Positions 26,410 to 35,530 of a stretch of DNA of 64,000 nucleotides are shown piece by piece. Made by a program: the position numbers and the translations under genes. Positions within the stretch are counted from its first letter, which is position 1; each line of letters starts with the position of its first letter. Origin of the DNA: Caldithrix sp. (lineage in GTDB: Bacteria; Zhuqueibacterota; Zhuqueibacteria; Thermofontimicrobiales; Sulfurfontimicrobiaceae); contig DYKB01000008.1 of NCBI GenBank assembly GCA_020722815.1, positions 50,428-114,427 of the forward strand, written 5' to 3'. The notes below the pieces were generated by a model. It did no database searches. It was not told the origin of the DNA and worked only from the letters and a program-made list of their open reading frames with translations.

Positions 26410-28653
26410 TCATCTTAAAATAATTAATTTTTTTGTCTGGCTCATATTTCCGGCTGTCAGTTGATAAAGATAGACGCCGGTGGGAAGCAAATCACCCTCC
26501 CGTGTACAGCCATTCCATTTTAATAAATGACTCCCTGCCGCTTCTTCGGGAACTGAAAACGAATAGATTAATTGACCTAAGAGGTTAAAAATTTTCAATT
26601 CCACTGGTCCTGTCTCGGCGATTGAATACGAAAAAAACGTCTCCTGATTAAATGGATTGGGATAATTCTCATTTAATGTAAATCCCGTTTTTTCGGTGGA
26701 AGGGACCGTATCGATTCCATTGGGATACGTTTTTTGAACTTTATCTGAAAAGAGCGCAATGGAACTATTTTTTTTGCTATTGACAACATAAAAATCACCT
26801 GGCCAATTACCATAACAGCCAAGTTCCGGATGTTTTTGCCCTTTTTTCGCGAGCGAAAGGGTGACCAGATAGTCGCCGTCGCGGCTTTGAAAGTGGAGAT
26901 AATTATTTTCATCATAACTCATCCCCTGATAGCTGATATTGCTGCCACGGATTCGTTTCCTAGCCTGCATTTCGAGATTACCTTGTGGATAGAGAACTCT
27001 GCCCAGCAGTGTGCTTGAATCAGCACCGGTGATGATAAAAGTTTGATTTGCTTCATCAATGCGGATTGGACAGCATTCCAGTGTACAAATTTGCCAGAAA
27101 AAACCATTTTGCGAGGTATCCCCGATGATGAAGACCGCTTCAGCATCGCCATTAATATGCGAAAAATCACTGACGAACCATCTTTTATGCAAGTCGACGC
27201 CCAGATTATTTTGCCGAATTTGGGAAATCACATAGCCGGATTTATCCGTCCATTGCTCAAAATGAATAATTGTGCCAGAATTTCCATTGGTTTTTAATTC
27301 GGCGGACTCCGGATCGAATGGATAGAGCGTGTTCATGGAGCTTTTATAAGCATCGTGGCCATTCAGCTTAAGTCCATACCGGCCGCCACCCACTGCCCAG
27401 GGTGTATTTAGTCCAAAAATTCGAAAACTGAGTGCGTCCGGGCCATTGTGTCCTTTATTCCCGCGTAATTTAATATACATCTGGGCCACAATATCATCCT
27501 GATCCTGATAGTCATTTCGGTAGGTAAAATAGCCATTTCCACCGGTATCGAAAAAACCATCGGTCCATTTTGGAATTTGCATTGGATTTACCGCCGTCAA
27601 AGCTTCCGGATAGTAGAGATAACCATAAATTGCCCCGTGACGAAATTGATCGTAGCGCTGATCGCCTTCTTTGCCCACCAGCTTATCATACCAGAATTTT
27701 AATCCGGGTAAAAATTCTTCAAAACAGTAATAAAAAGCAAGTCCAAAGGTGCCCTCCCCACATAAATTGGCATTATCATCTCCAAAATCGGGATGCAGGC
27801 CAATATAACCATTATTTTCGATCCGGCAGCCATTGGCATAGATCGTCCAGGGAAGCCAGCGCACCGATTCGATATGGTAACGCAAATCTTTTGTTGAATC
27901 CTGCCGCGCCTGGGCAATGCCATAAGCGCCAATGAATTGTCCAAAAGGATAAGTGGTATAACCAATTCCTTCGATGTTCCAGCCGCGGCTGTCCGGACTG
28001 TCCCCCATATTTTCCTGACAATAAAGAACCACTTTTTGCCAGCAGTTTTTCAATTTGGCGGCATCAAAAGGCGTATCGATGACCAGGTAGCAAAGTCCGG
28101 CAGCAGAAAATCGATTTCCCTGCCAGTTACTGGCGGCATTGGTGTTCTGTTGGGTGCCGCCGTAATCATGAATCATATCCGCCTGAATTTTTAATTTTTC
28201 CGATACCTTTTTTCGAAAGGTCTCCGACCACGCTGAAAAACAAAAATCATAAGTGAGTGCCACGGCCTTGGCATGCATATAGGAACGTAAGCCTTTTATG
28301 CTTTTATCGCCCCATTCTGCCAGATCAATTAATGATTCAGAGAGCGTTTTGGCCTGAATTGCCCAGCTCGTGTCGCCTGTTAAAACATACATAAAGCCAG
28401 CATTAACAGCCTGATGATCGACAACGTAATCCGTTGATGAATAAAATGTGCTTCCGGTACCTTTTTCAATTAAATGAAACATCGATTGAAAAGGTTCTCG
28501 CGCCAGTTTCGTCCGAAGTTCTGGGATATCGGTCTGATCGAATAACAGTCGCGGATGCTCGCCGGCTGATAATTCAATCTGAAATAAAATGATGATTATT
28601 GTTAATAATTGAATGAAATGTTTGATGATAAAGCTGGATTTGTGTTGCCTCAT
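26410..28653 (-). CDS. Heparinase II/III-like polysaccharide lyase with T9SS tail
   Basis: 747 residues. Signal peptide at 1-31 (FIQLLTIIIILFQIELSAG). HPRLLFDQTDIPELRTKL is the typical entry into the alpha/alpha toroid of heparinase II/III-type lyases, followed by helical repeats (AVALTYDFCFSAW, ASNWQGNRFSAAGLCYLV, ESVRWLPWTIYANG). A beta-sheet domain contains GNKGHNGPDALSFRIFGLN and GGGRYGLK, matching the heparinase C-domain. It should eliminate at uronic-acid linkages, giving unsaturated ends that the GH88 enzyme encoded upstream can remove. The C-terminal ~85 residues are a sorting domain (NYPNPFNQETFFSYSI, LKIFNLLGQLIYSF, GVYLYQLTAG, KKLIILR). AGGAG precedes the ATG. Confidence 0.82.
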   Translation of the reverse strand: MRQHKSSFIIKHFIQLLTIIIILFQIELSAGEHPRLLFDQTDIPELRTKLAREPFQSMFHLIEKGTGSTFYSSTDYVVDHQAVNAGFMYVLTGDTSWAIQAKTLSESLIDLAEWGDKSIKGLRSYMHAKAVALTYDFCFSAWSETFRKKVSEKLKIQADMIHDYGGTQQNTNAASNWQGNRFSAAGLCYLVIDTPFDAAKLKNCWQKVVLYCQENMGDSPDSRGWNIEGIGYTTYPFGQFIGAYGIAQARQDSTKDLRYHIESVRWLPWTIYANGCRIENNGYIGLHPDFGDDNANLCGEGTFGLAFYYCFEEFLPGLKFWYDKLVGKEGDQRYDQFRHGAIYGYLYYPEALTAVNPMQIPKWTDGFFDTGGNGYFTYRNDYQDQDDIVAQMYIKLRGNKGHNGPDALSFRIFGLNTPWAVGGGRYGLKLNGHDAYKSSMNTLYPFDPESAELKTNGNSGTIIHFEQWTDKSGYVISQIRQNNLGVDLHKRWFVSDFSHINGDAEAVFIIGDTSQNGFFWQICTLECCPIRIDEANQTFIITGADSSTLLGRVLYPQGNLEMQARKRIRGSNISYQGMSYDENNYLHFQSRDGDYLVTLSLAKKGQKHPELGCYGNWPGDFYVVNSKKNSSIALFSDKVQKTYPNGIDTVPSTEKTGFTLNENYPNPFNQETFFSYSIAETGPVELKIFNLLGQLIYSFSVPEEAAGSHLLKWNGCTREGDLLPTGVYLYQLTAGNMSQTKKLIILR

Positions 28654-28698
28654 AATGAACTCCTGATTTTGGATGGCTGCTAGTACGACAACGTAATG

Positions 28699-28866
28699 TT
28701 ATACTCAAGCCGAAATGGTTTTCGGATATTATTATAGCCATCCGAAAGCCCTCACCCGAACCCTCTTTCGGGGGGAGAGGGAATAGCTACGCCCTCTCCC
28801 CCCGAAAGAGGGTTCGGGTGAGGGCAGGAAAAACCAAAAACCACTTTGGATCTGGTTTAAATATTG
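28699..28866. repeat. Palindromic element, family A copy 2, with perfect 34-bp arms
   Basis: The left end TTATACTCAAGCC plus GAAATGGTTTTCGG begins at 28699. Bases 28748-28781 and 28792-28825 are perfect 34-bp inverted repeats separated by AATAGCTACG. The right end (AAAACCACTTTGG) is a degenerate inverse of the left. It stops 1-2 bp before the 3' end of the C10/beta-helix gene, so it would form a very strong hairpin just after that stop codon. Confidence 0.75.
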
Positions 28867-28867
28867 A

Positions 28868-31609
28868 TTAGCGTAAAAGAATCATTTTCCGGGCTAATAA
28901 AAATTTTTGCGTTTTAATTTGATAAAAATAAATACCACTACTCAATAAGCGGGCATTAAAATGAAACTGATGCTGACCAGCCTGAAAAATTTGATGGGTG
29001 AAATGATTCACCAGCCTTCCCTGACAATCAAAAATCGAAATTCCCACCGACTGTGTTTCTGGCAGATAAAAATGAATTTGGGTATCTTCATTAAATGGAT
29101 TTGGAAAATTTTGATAAAGGATCACCGATTCTATATTAGATTTATTTAAAAAAGATTGTAAATGGGTGCGATATTGACCTTTATTACCGCCATACACACC
29201 TTGGTCATTCCGAATTGTGCCCATGCCTGGCCATAAAGCATTTTCTAAATCAGCCGGATCGGCTGTGTCAAAAAATACAGGAGATGGATCGCCGGCATCA
29301 AAACAGGGTGAACTTGAATGTAGCGTATAATCTAACGCATCCGAATTTATAAATAATGGATCGGCCGATTGGTTTGAATTGTCCCAATGGATAAAGTTCT
29401 GGACTGAAGTTGTTTGAAAATACCAGTTTTGTTGAAGTGTATCCACATCACAATAGTAGAAATTCACCGTATCTTTTTGGTTAAGCGCCAGTGTATTACC
29501 TTGCGGGGCATCATTATTCCAGATAATTGAATTACGCACCTCAATTTTACTCTGCAGGCTTAAATGAATTCCACCACCACAGGTATTGGCCTGATTGTCA
29601 CTCAACGTCATATTTATTAATTTCGGCTGCGAAAACCATTCGGCGGCTATACCACCACCAAAATCAGCCTGATTATGACAAATTAATACATTCTGAATGA
29701 TCGGTGAGGCTTTCCAGAGATACATTGCCCCGCCATATTGGGCCTGATTTTGCACGAAACAGGAATTCCGGACAACAGGCACTGATTCCGTAATCCATAA
29801 TGCACCGCCCCAACTTTTTGATTGGCCATTTTTGATAATACAATAACTTAATGTGTCATCCGCACCTGAATTCCAGATACGAATACCGCCCCAGCCATTT
29901 TGGGGATTGATTGACCTGAATATGACTGAATCATGACTGCTCCCACTGACGATAAAACGGGCATCCCCTTTGACTGTTAGATTGTACGGTCCCCAGAATA
30001 TAATTTCACAGCCGTCTTCTATTTCGAACCGCTCACCAATTCCAACAATCAGGTCACAAAAAATATGATAAGGAGATTTTGATTTCGTCCACTTACCGGA
30101 AAGCCAGCCATCCGTGATTGTTGTGCCATTAACAGGTGCAACTTCACCGATTAAATCGACAACTAAAAAATTTCTTTCATTATTATATGCAATGATCAAA
30201 TCACCTCCCTGTTTAGCGAAATCAGGTGCGAGATATTGAATGCCAACCTTGATCGCATTTTCAGGGGGAATTATTAAAGCACCTGTTGAATCGACCAAAC
30301 TCTCGCCTGCGCTACTTACAAGAAAATACGGTGGTGCCAGGATATAATCAATATTTAAGGGCGAATTCGATGGATTTTTTAAATGCAAATACTGAATAAT
30401 CGATGCCTGGTGCGGGGCTGGCGCTGATAAATTGACGACACTGTCCCGAACGACGAGGATATTTTTTATTTCTTTGCGGGGTCGGATATCATAAAATGCT
30501 TCGGCGATTATCACGGATGAATTTTCTTTAGCATTAGTATTTAATTTGAACCAGGCACTGGCAATTGGTACGGGTGAATTTTCTCCCCATCCAAAATTCA
30601 GGTGAAAAAAGCCTTCGGTGTTATAGCCGTCAGCAATTATGGCGTGATCGGGTAGTAGCAAAATAGCTGGTTGCGCATTGACGATATTTTGTTTGACTTT
30701 GTTGAATAATTTTGGATCGATACTTCGAATTGATTGGATGTTGTATCCGGTATTTTTTCGAATCGCTTCAATAGTGACGGTACTGGTCGTGGAGATAGAT
30801 GAAGTGAAATCGGTTTTTAAAATTACACCACAACTAAAATTCAATGCAGCAATTTCGGATTCATTCAGGGATGAATTGCTGTCAAATCCTGATTGAATCT
30901 GAAAAAGAAGTTGATTTAGCTGCCGAAATGAAGGAAATTTAAATATCGTACTATCGGCATCGATGTTTATGCCGCGCGTTCTGGTTTGATATTGGTTTCC
31001 TTCAGTTAGATTAAAATTTTCAACTGATCGATGATAATAAAAAATTTGTGCCAATGCCGTGCCCATACATCCGGTCAGGCTCCGCACTTTAGTTATTGGA
31101 TCTATTGGACAGTGGTCATTATACGGCGAATTCTGGTGCCAGGTTGTCTGGAGCCATCCGCCTGATTTGGAATTAGCCGGCCATTGTCGGAAAGTATAAT
31201 TGGCTAAATGAGACGGATTTCCTGATGGTGAAATTGGATTTGTGTCAATTGAATTTAAGGATAATAGTATTAAATTTTGAACATGTTGATTTAACAAATC
31301 TTTTTGATGAAGTGGTTCATTAATCGAGTAGGCGAAAATATTAATTGTCGATTGCTTTTCACCGGCCAGAATAAATCCTCTTGGCTTAAGTTTTATTAAA
31401 TATATCGGCACCGGGAAATTATTTTCAGGCGGGATGACCTCAATCTCCTGAACTGAAAGATTTCCTTCAGCCGGGATGATAGCGTTTTCAATGAAAGCCT
31501 GCACTTTTAATTTTATGGAATTTAATTCCAGTGAAAATAAAAGTCCGGGAATGCTGCTGCATAATAAAAAGCTGATAAAATTCAGTTTTGTGATCAGTCT
31601 GATGACCAT
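28868..31609 (-). CDS. C10 (streptopain-like) cysteine protease fused to beta-helix and T9SS tail
   Basis: 913 residues in three parts. After a signal peptide (1-26), residues ~40-360 form a C10 peptidase with its prodomain: catalytic Cys181 in TGCMGTALAQIFYYH and His322 in DHAIIADGY, then HLNFGWG, the streptopain signature. Residues ~500-800 are a right-handed beta-helix with polymorphic-outer-membrane-type turns (GGIRIWNSG, GGALWITE, GGAMYLW, GGGIAAEW, GGGIHLSL). The end is a sorting domain (NFPNPFNEDTQIHFYLP, GIYFYQIKTQKF, RKMILLR). A surface protease joined to a probable glycan-binding helix is an odd partner in a carbohydrate locus. No ribosome binding site is evident. Confidence 0.85.
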   Translation of the reverse strand: MVIRLITKLNFISFLLCSSIPGLLFSLELNSIKLKVQAFIENAIIPAEGNLSVQEIEVIPPENNFPVPIYLIKLKPRGFILAGEKQSTINIFAYSINEPLHQKDLLNQHVQNLILLSLNSIDTNPISPSGNPSHLANYTFRQWPANSKSGGWLQTTWHQNSPYNDHCPIDPITKVRSLTGCMGTALAQIFYYHRSVENFNLTEGNQYQTRTRGINIDADSTIFKFPSFRQLNQLLFQIQSGFDSNSSLNESEIAALNFSCGVILKTDFTSSISTTSTVTIEAIRKNTGYNIQSIRSIDPKLFNKVKQNIVNAQPAILLLPDHAIIADGYNTEGFFHLNFGWGENSPVPIASAWFKLNTNAKENSSVIIAEAFYDIRPRKEIKNILVVRDSVVNLSAPAPHQASIIQYLHLKNPSNSPLNIDYILAPPYFLVSSAGESLVDSTGALIIPPENAIKVGIQYLAPDFAKQGGDLIIAYNNERNFLVVDLIGEVAPVNGTTITDGWLSGKWTKSKSPYHIFCDLIVGIGERFEIEDGCEIIFWGPYNLTVKGDARFIVSGSSHDSVIFRSINPQNGWGGIRIWNSGADDTLSYCIIKNGQSKSWGGALWITESVPVVRNSCFVQNQAQYGGAMYLWKASPIIQNVLICHNQADFGGGIAAEWFSQPKLINMTLSDNQANTCGGGIHLSLQSKIEVRNSIIWNNDAPQGNTLALNQKDTVNFYYCDVDTLQQNWYFQTTSVQNFIHWDNSNQSADPLFINSDALDYTLHSSSPCFDAGDPSPVFFDTADPADLENALWPGMGTIRNDQGVYGGNKGQYRTHLQSFLNKSNIESVILYQNFPNPFNEDTQIHFYLPETQSVGISIFDCQGRLVNHFTHQIFQAGQHQFHFNARLLSSGIYFYQIKTQKFLLARKMILLR

Positions 31610-31680
31610 TGTTTTTTGTCACTTCAAATAAATAAATTTTATTGTATAAATTTCTATTTTACCTGGATTATTCCTAAATT

Positions 31681-32150
31681 TTTGCCACGAAGGCACTAAG
31701 ACACGAAGAAAACAATAAGTTATAGATTAACCTTGATAAAAATTGGATGAATTTTTCTCCTGGTTAATTAGTATTACAACGTTAAGTTTAAAAGACTCAT
31801 AAAACCTGAAATTCTTAAGTCGAAAGTAATGATGATCTCGATTAATGAAGGCCCCCCTCCTGCCTCCCCCAAATTCCCAAAAAACGGAATTTGGGGGAGA
31901 GACGCCCGGTTCTCTCCCCCATTTTCGCTTTTTGAAAATGGGGGAGATACAGAGGGGGGCAATTTTTCATTGAAAACGACTTCCGCCGGGACAAAACGGT
32001 TCATTCTATAATTGTTAATAATTTTATTTTTTGGCGTTATTAACTTAACGTTGTAATATTAGATAACTTATTTAATATAAATCTATTAAATGTCTTATTG
32101 AAAACCACAGAAACATCTTCGCGCCTTTGTGCCTTCGTGGCCATGAATTA
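31681..32150. repeat. CACGAAG-ended element, family C copy 2
   Basis: GCCACGAAGGCAC (31684-31696) and GTGCCTTCGTGGC (32129-32141) are perfect 13-bp inverted repeats with looser similarity beyond them (CGAAGA/TCTTCG; GGATTATTC/GAATTATTC). Another inverted-repeat element (31772-32058) is nested inside. The element fills nearly the whole gap between the C10/beta-helix gene and the duplicated beta-helix gene; no gene is present. Confidence 0.65.
31772..32058. repeat. Nested palindromic element with twin hairpins
   Basis: TATTACAACGTTAAGTT (31772-31788) recurs exactly inverted at 32042-32058. Inside, GCCCCCCTC (31851-31859) pairs with GAGGGGGGC (31952-31960) and encloses two hairpins: CTCCCCCAAATTCC/GGAATTTGGGGGAG (31865-31900) and TCTCCCCCATTTTC/GAAAATGGGGGAGA (31912-31947). 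Three levels of symmetry are therefore nested. Short open frames on both strands here are by-products. Confidence 0.7.
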
Positions 32151-32160
32151 TTCAGGATTA

Positions 32161-35100
32161 CTATTGCATTAAAATCATTTTTCGCGTGCCGGTAAATTTA
32201 TCAGATTTGATTTGATAAAAATAGACGCCGCTGGCCAGATTCGTGAGCGCAAACTTGATTTTATAAACTCCGGCTGGCTGCTTTTCATTCACTAAAATAA
32301 GTACTTTTTGTCCCTGTATATTATAGAGTGACAGCTCGACATGACCTTGTTCCAGAATTTGATAAATGATACAGGTTGAAGAATTAAAGGGATTGGGATA
32401 ATTTTGGCCCAAATTGTATTTTTGGGGTAATTTTTCACCTGAAGCAGATTGAATTCCGGCTAATTTTTCGATTTGGAAACCAACATTGGGCTGTCGGCCG
32501 AAGAAAATATTCTGAATTTCTGCTGAATATCGGATGTAGCGATTCTGACCATCACTTTTATTCCCGCCAATAATAATCTTTGAGCCATTGCCGCTGGCCT
32601 GAATTTCTATATCCCCATTACAGTCCAGATTGTTTTCGATTCGGATATTATCCGCACTGTAACCGGCTCCTTCATGATCAGTCGCCAGAAGCCAGATTTT
32701 GTTGCCGCCTTCTCTTTCAGGGTACCATGAGTTGTTTTGAATAAAAACATCTTTCATCGCTTTCATTTTATTCATGAAAATGTTCGAATTGATTTTATTG
32801 TTCCGAATGGTAACATTATTAATGGTGCAGCTATTGGTTTCATTGGCCACAATCCCATCGCCATCATGGCTATAATCTGTTCTATTTTCCAATTGATGCG
32901 AATAACATCGCCCATCATTCCCCTCAATGAGTATATTCCAGCCAGTCCAATCAATTAAACTGCTTTGAAATGATGCTGTTTGTCCAATCGTCTGATATCC
33001 TGTTGAATCAATCCAAACCTTTTTCTCTGGCGTATCATGCAAAATATTATCTTTGATAATCAATCCATCACCGGCAGCATAAATTTTACGCCCCATTGTT
33101 GTCAAGATCCAGTTATCACGAATGACCAGACCTTTCCGAAAAAGTTGAGGGGCTGTCAGTGGCGTATGAAAACCACTCCCAACCGTTGAGCGATTCAAAA
33201 CAATTCCACTATGATCGGTATAGCTAAAAATGGCCTTTTCGGCTTCCAATTCAATAATTTCATTCCCTTTTTGAATTTTATATCCCGGCTGGGTGTAATT
33301 GTCCGTAACCTTATCATTGATTAAATTATTGGCAATTAAAACGTTTTCAAATGCCTGAACACAAATATTCGCCGCGTGGCGATAGCTATAACGCTGCCAG
33401 GGATTTTGTATGGATTGGGGAATATCCGGATCCGGTTCAGCCATATTATTCATTCGACAACCCAATATCACGATGTTCCGGTTTCTTTCAGTACCGGGAG
33501 TCGAGCGGATAAAAATTCCCGCCCGGTTCACATCAATCCAGCAGATGCCGAAATTGCTATCACTGGCTGGCTGAAGTGTTTTTATTTTCTTAAATGCGGA
33601 TGCGTTCGGCGTACCATTACCAGAGAAAACGGGGATATATTCCGGGAAAATAAACCGCGTTTTTAACTGAATAGCACCATTTTTTAGAGGCTCTCTAAAA
33701 TTCGCTGGAGTTTCTCCCATAATAATAACACCATCGGTCAGATAGAGATCGTCCTCGAAATAATATGTCGTGTCACCAGGGAAAAAAATTACGCCGCCGC
33801 CATCGGCTGCGGCTTCATCTCTGGCCTGAATATATTTTTGCATCCAAGATTGGCCAGGATAGTCTTGGATATTTTTGATGTTTTCCCATTTCAGACTATC
33901 AGTCCAGAGGTATTCACCTGGATAAAGATTGTTGATGGGATTGGATGTCGGTAATGGTGGTTCATAAGTAAAACCAGTATTCCCTTTAATTGTGATTTCC
34001 AGGGCTGGGGTATATTTAATTTTTCTAGCTGGTTTTCCATCACTGGAATTATTGAGAATAAAATTATTTTTTCCACCGCCGATACCAAGTAGTTCGATGT
34101 CGCCATTACAATTGGTGTTACCTTCGATTCGAATTTCATTTGCGGTATAAGCTTTCTGGTCATTATGGGTGGCCCAGACGATTATTTTATAACCGCCGGA
34201 TTGTTCCTGATACCAGGTATTGTTCATTATCTGAACATTTTGAATATGCCGCATTTTATAGAAATTATAAGTTGAATTGATAATATTATTCCGAATAATG
34301 GCACCATTCACAGTCGATGCATTTACTTCCTGAATCATGATCCCTTCACCATCGGTACTTTGATAGTGTGTATTCTCTATCTGATGCCGGTAACATTTAC
34401 CATCATTTCCCTCAATGACGACGTTCCAGCCCGCCCAGTCAATGATTCGATTTTCGAAGGTATTGGAACCTTCTGCTTCTTTTTTGCCGGCTGGATGGAT
34501 CCAGGCAACTTTCCCATCACAGTCCCGCAAAATATTATCCTTGATATGAAGTCCCCTGCCGGCTGCTTCTATTTTTACCCGCATGGTGGTCAACACCCAA
34601 TTATCCCGAATGACAATCCCCTCCCGAAAAAGATATGGGGCGGTTTCCGGGGTGTGCATTCCTCCCCCGCCTGATCGATTTACACGAATTCCATAATGAT
34701 TTGTATAGGAGAACGGCGCCTCATCTGCTTTTAATGCGGTAAGTACTCCTTTCCGCTGAATAAGATACCCTTCCTGACCAAAATCATCAGTAATGGCATC
34801 ATTATGCCGGGTGTTCGCCACTAACACGTTTGTGTACGCCATAATGCTCACATTTGCCGTGTGTCGATTACTCCAGCGCTGCCAGCCATGCTGAAAACTT
34901 TTATCGGGGATGTCAGACTGCGGATCGGCTACATTATTCGTGCGGATACCGAAAAGAAAAATGTTTTGATTTTTACCGGTATCACGGTTGCCGCTCCAGG
35001 AAATACCGGCCCGGTTGATGTCGATCCAGCAGATACCAAAATTGCTGTCGGTATCCGGATTTAGTGTCCGTATCTTTTTAAATGCGGTTGCATTCGATGT

Positions 35101-35502
35101 GCCATCGCCGTCAAATGATGGTACGTAGGCTGGAAATTCAAACCGGGTTGGCGGTGCGAAAAGGGAGTCTTTCGCATCGATAATGGCCGGTTTTTCACCC
35201 ATGATAACAACACCATTCACCAGATACAAATCGTTGTCAAAATAGTAGGTTCCGGCGGGGAAATAAATAACACCGCCGCCCTCAAGTGCGGCTTCGTCAC
35301 GGGCAGAATTATATTTTTCCAGATCGGTTCCGCTATATTTATAGATAAGCTTGACATTGTTCCAGTTGATGTTATTGGTCCATGGATACTCGCCTGGGTA
35401 GCGTTCCTCTACGGGATTGGTCGCTGTAAAAGCCGCCTGAAGCGAAAATGATATTAAATTAATCGTTATGAATAAACTAAGAAATGTTTTTAAAAAATGC
35501 AT
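32161..35502 (-). CDS. Tandem-duplicated beta-helix (pectate-lyase-like) protein with T9SS tail
   Basis: I choose ATG 35502 (1113 residues) because GAGGG lies six bases before it; a TTG four codons earlier is unlikely. A signal peptide is followed by two homologous ~480-residue units (unit 1 from YPGEYPWTNNINW, unit 2 from YPGEYLWTDSLKW). Each holds RDEAA-GGGV-FFPxxTYYF, the start of a right-handed beta-helix; SNFGICWIDxNRAGI; and GWNxxIEGNDGxCYxHQ near its end. The tail is a sorting domain (NYPNPFNSSTCIIYQI, GVYFYQIKSDKF, RKMILMQ). It may be a lyase or a glycan-binding surface protein; no lyase catalytic triad is clear to me. Confidence 0.8.
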   Translation of the reverse strand: MHFLKTFLSLFITINLISFSLQAAFTATNPVEERYPGEYPWTNNINWNNVKLIYKYSGTDLEKYNSARDEAALEGGGVIYFPAGTYYFDNDLYLVNGVVIMGEKPAIIDAKDSLFAPPTRFEFPAYVPSFDGDGTSNATAFKKIRTLNPDTDSNFGICWIDINRAGISWSGNRDTGKNQNIFLFGIRTNNVADPQSDIPDKSFQHGWQRWSNRHTANVSIMAYTNVLVANTRHNDAITDDFGQEGYLIQRKGVLTALKADEAPFSYTNHYGIRVNRSGGGGMHTPETAPYLFREGIVIRDNWVLTTMRVKIEAAGRGLHIKDNILRDCDGKVAWIHPAGKKEAEGSNTFENRIIDWAGWNVVIEGNDGKCYRHQIENTHYQSTDGEGIMIQEVNASTVNGAIIRNNIINSTYNFYKMRHIQNVQIMNNTWYQEQSGGYKIIVWATHNDQKAYTANEIRIEGNTNCNGDIELLGIGGGKNNFILNNSSDGKPARKIKYTPALEITIKGNTGFTYEPPLPTSNPINNLYPGEYLWTDSLKWENIKNIQDYPGQSWMQKYIQARDEAAADGGGVIFFPGDTTYYFEDDLYLTDGVIIMGETPANFREPLKNGAIQLKTRFIFPEYIPVFSGNGTPNASAFKKIKTLQPASDSNFGICWIDVNRAGIFIRSTPGTERNRNIVILGCRMNNMAEPDPDIPQSIQNPWQRYSYRHAANICVQAFENVLIANNLINDKVTDNYTQPGYKIQKGNEIIELEAEKAIFSYTDHSGIVLNRSTVGSGFHTPLTAPQLFRKGLVIRDNWILTTMGRKIYAAGDGLIIKDNILHDTPEKKVWIDSTGYQTIGQTASFQSSLIDWTGWNILIEGNDGRCYSHQLENRTDYSHDGDGIVANETNSCTINNVTIRNNKINSNIFMNKMKAMKDVFIQNNSWYPEREGGNKIWLLATDHEGAGYSADNIRIENNLDCNGDIEIQASGNGSKIIIGGNKSDGQNRYIRYSAEIQNIFFGRQPNVGFQIEKLAGIQSASGEKLPQKYNLGQNYPNPFNSSTCIIYQILEQGHVELSLYNIQGQKVLILVNEKQPAGVYKIKFALTNLASGVYFYQIKSDKFTGTRKMILMQ
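32500..33930 (-). repeat. Internal protein repeat unit 2
   Basis: This codes for the second unit, running from YPGEYLW to about IRYSAEIQNI. The units align end to end with an offset near 491 residues and many identical blocks (SNFGICWID, LVIRDNWILTTM against IVIRDNWVLTTM). The gene therefore arose by an in-frame duplication. Confidence 0.7.
33970..35403 (-). repeat. Internal protein repeat unit 1
   Basis: This codes for the first of two homologous beta-helix units of the gene at 32161-35502. It runs from YPGEYPW to about the segment ALEITIKGNTG. Confidence 0.7.
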
Positions 35503-35530
35503 TTTTTCCCTCAACTTTTATTTTATATCC

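Noticed and set aside
31774..32011. Two antiparallel small genes
   Set aside because: Both are made of the palindromic C/G-rich repeat and mirror each other, as expected for an inverted repeat.
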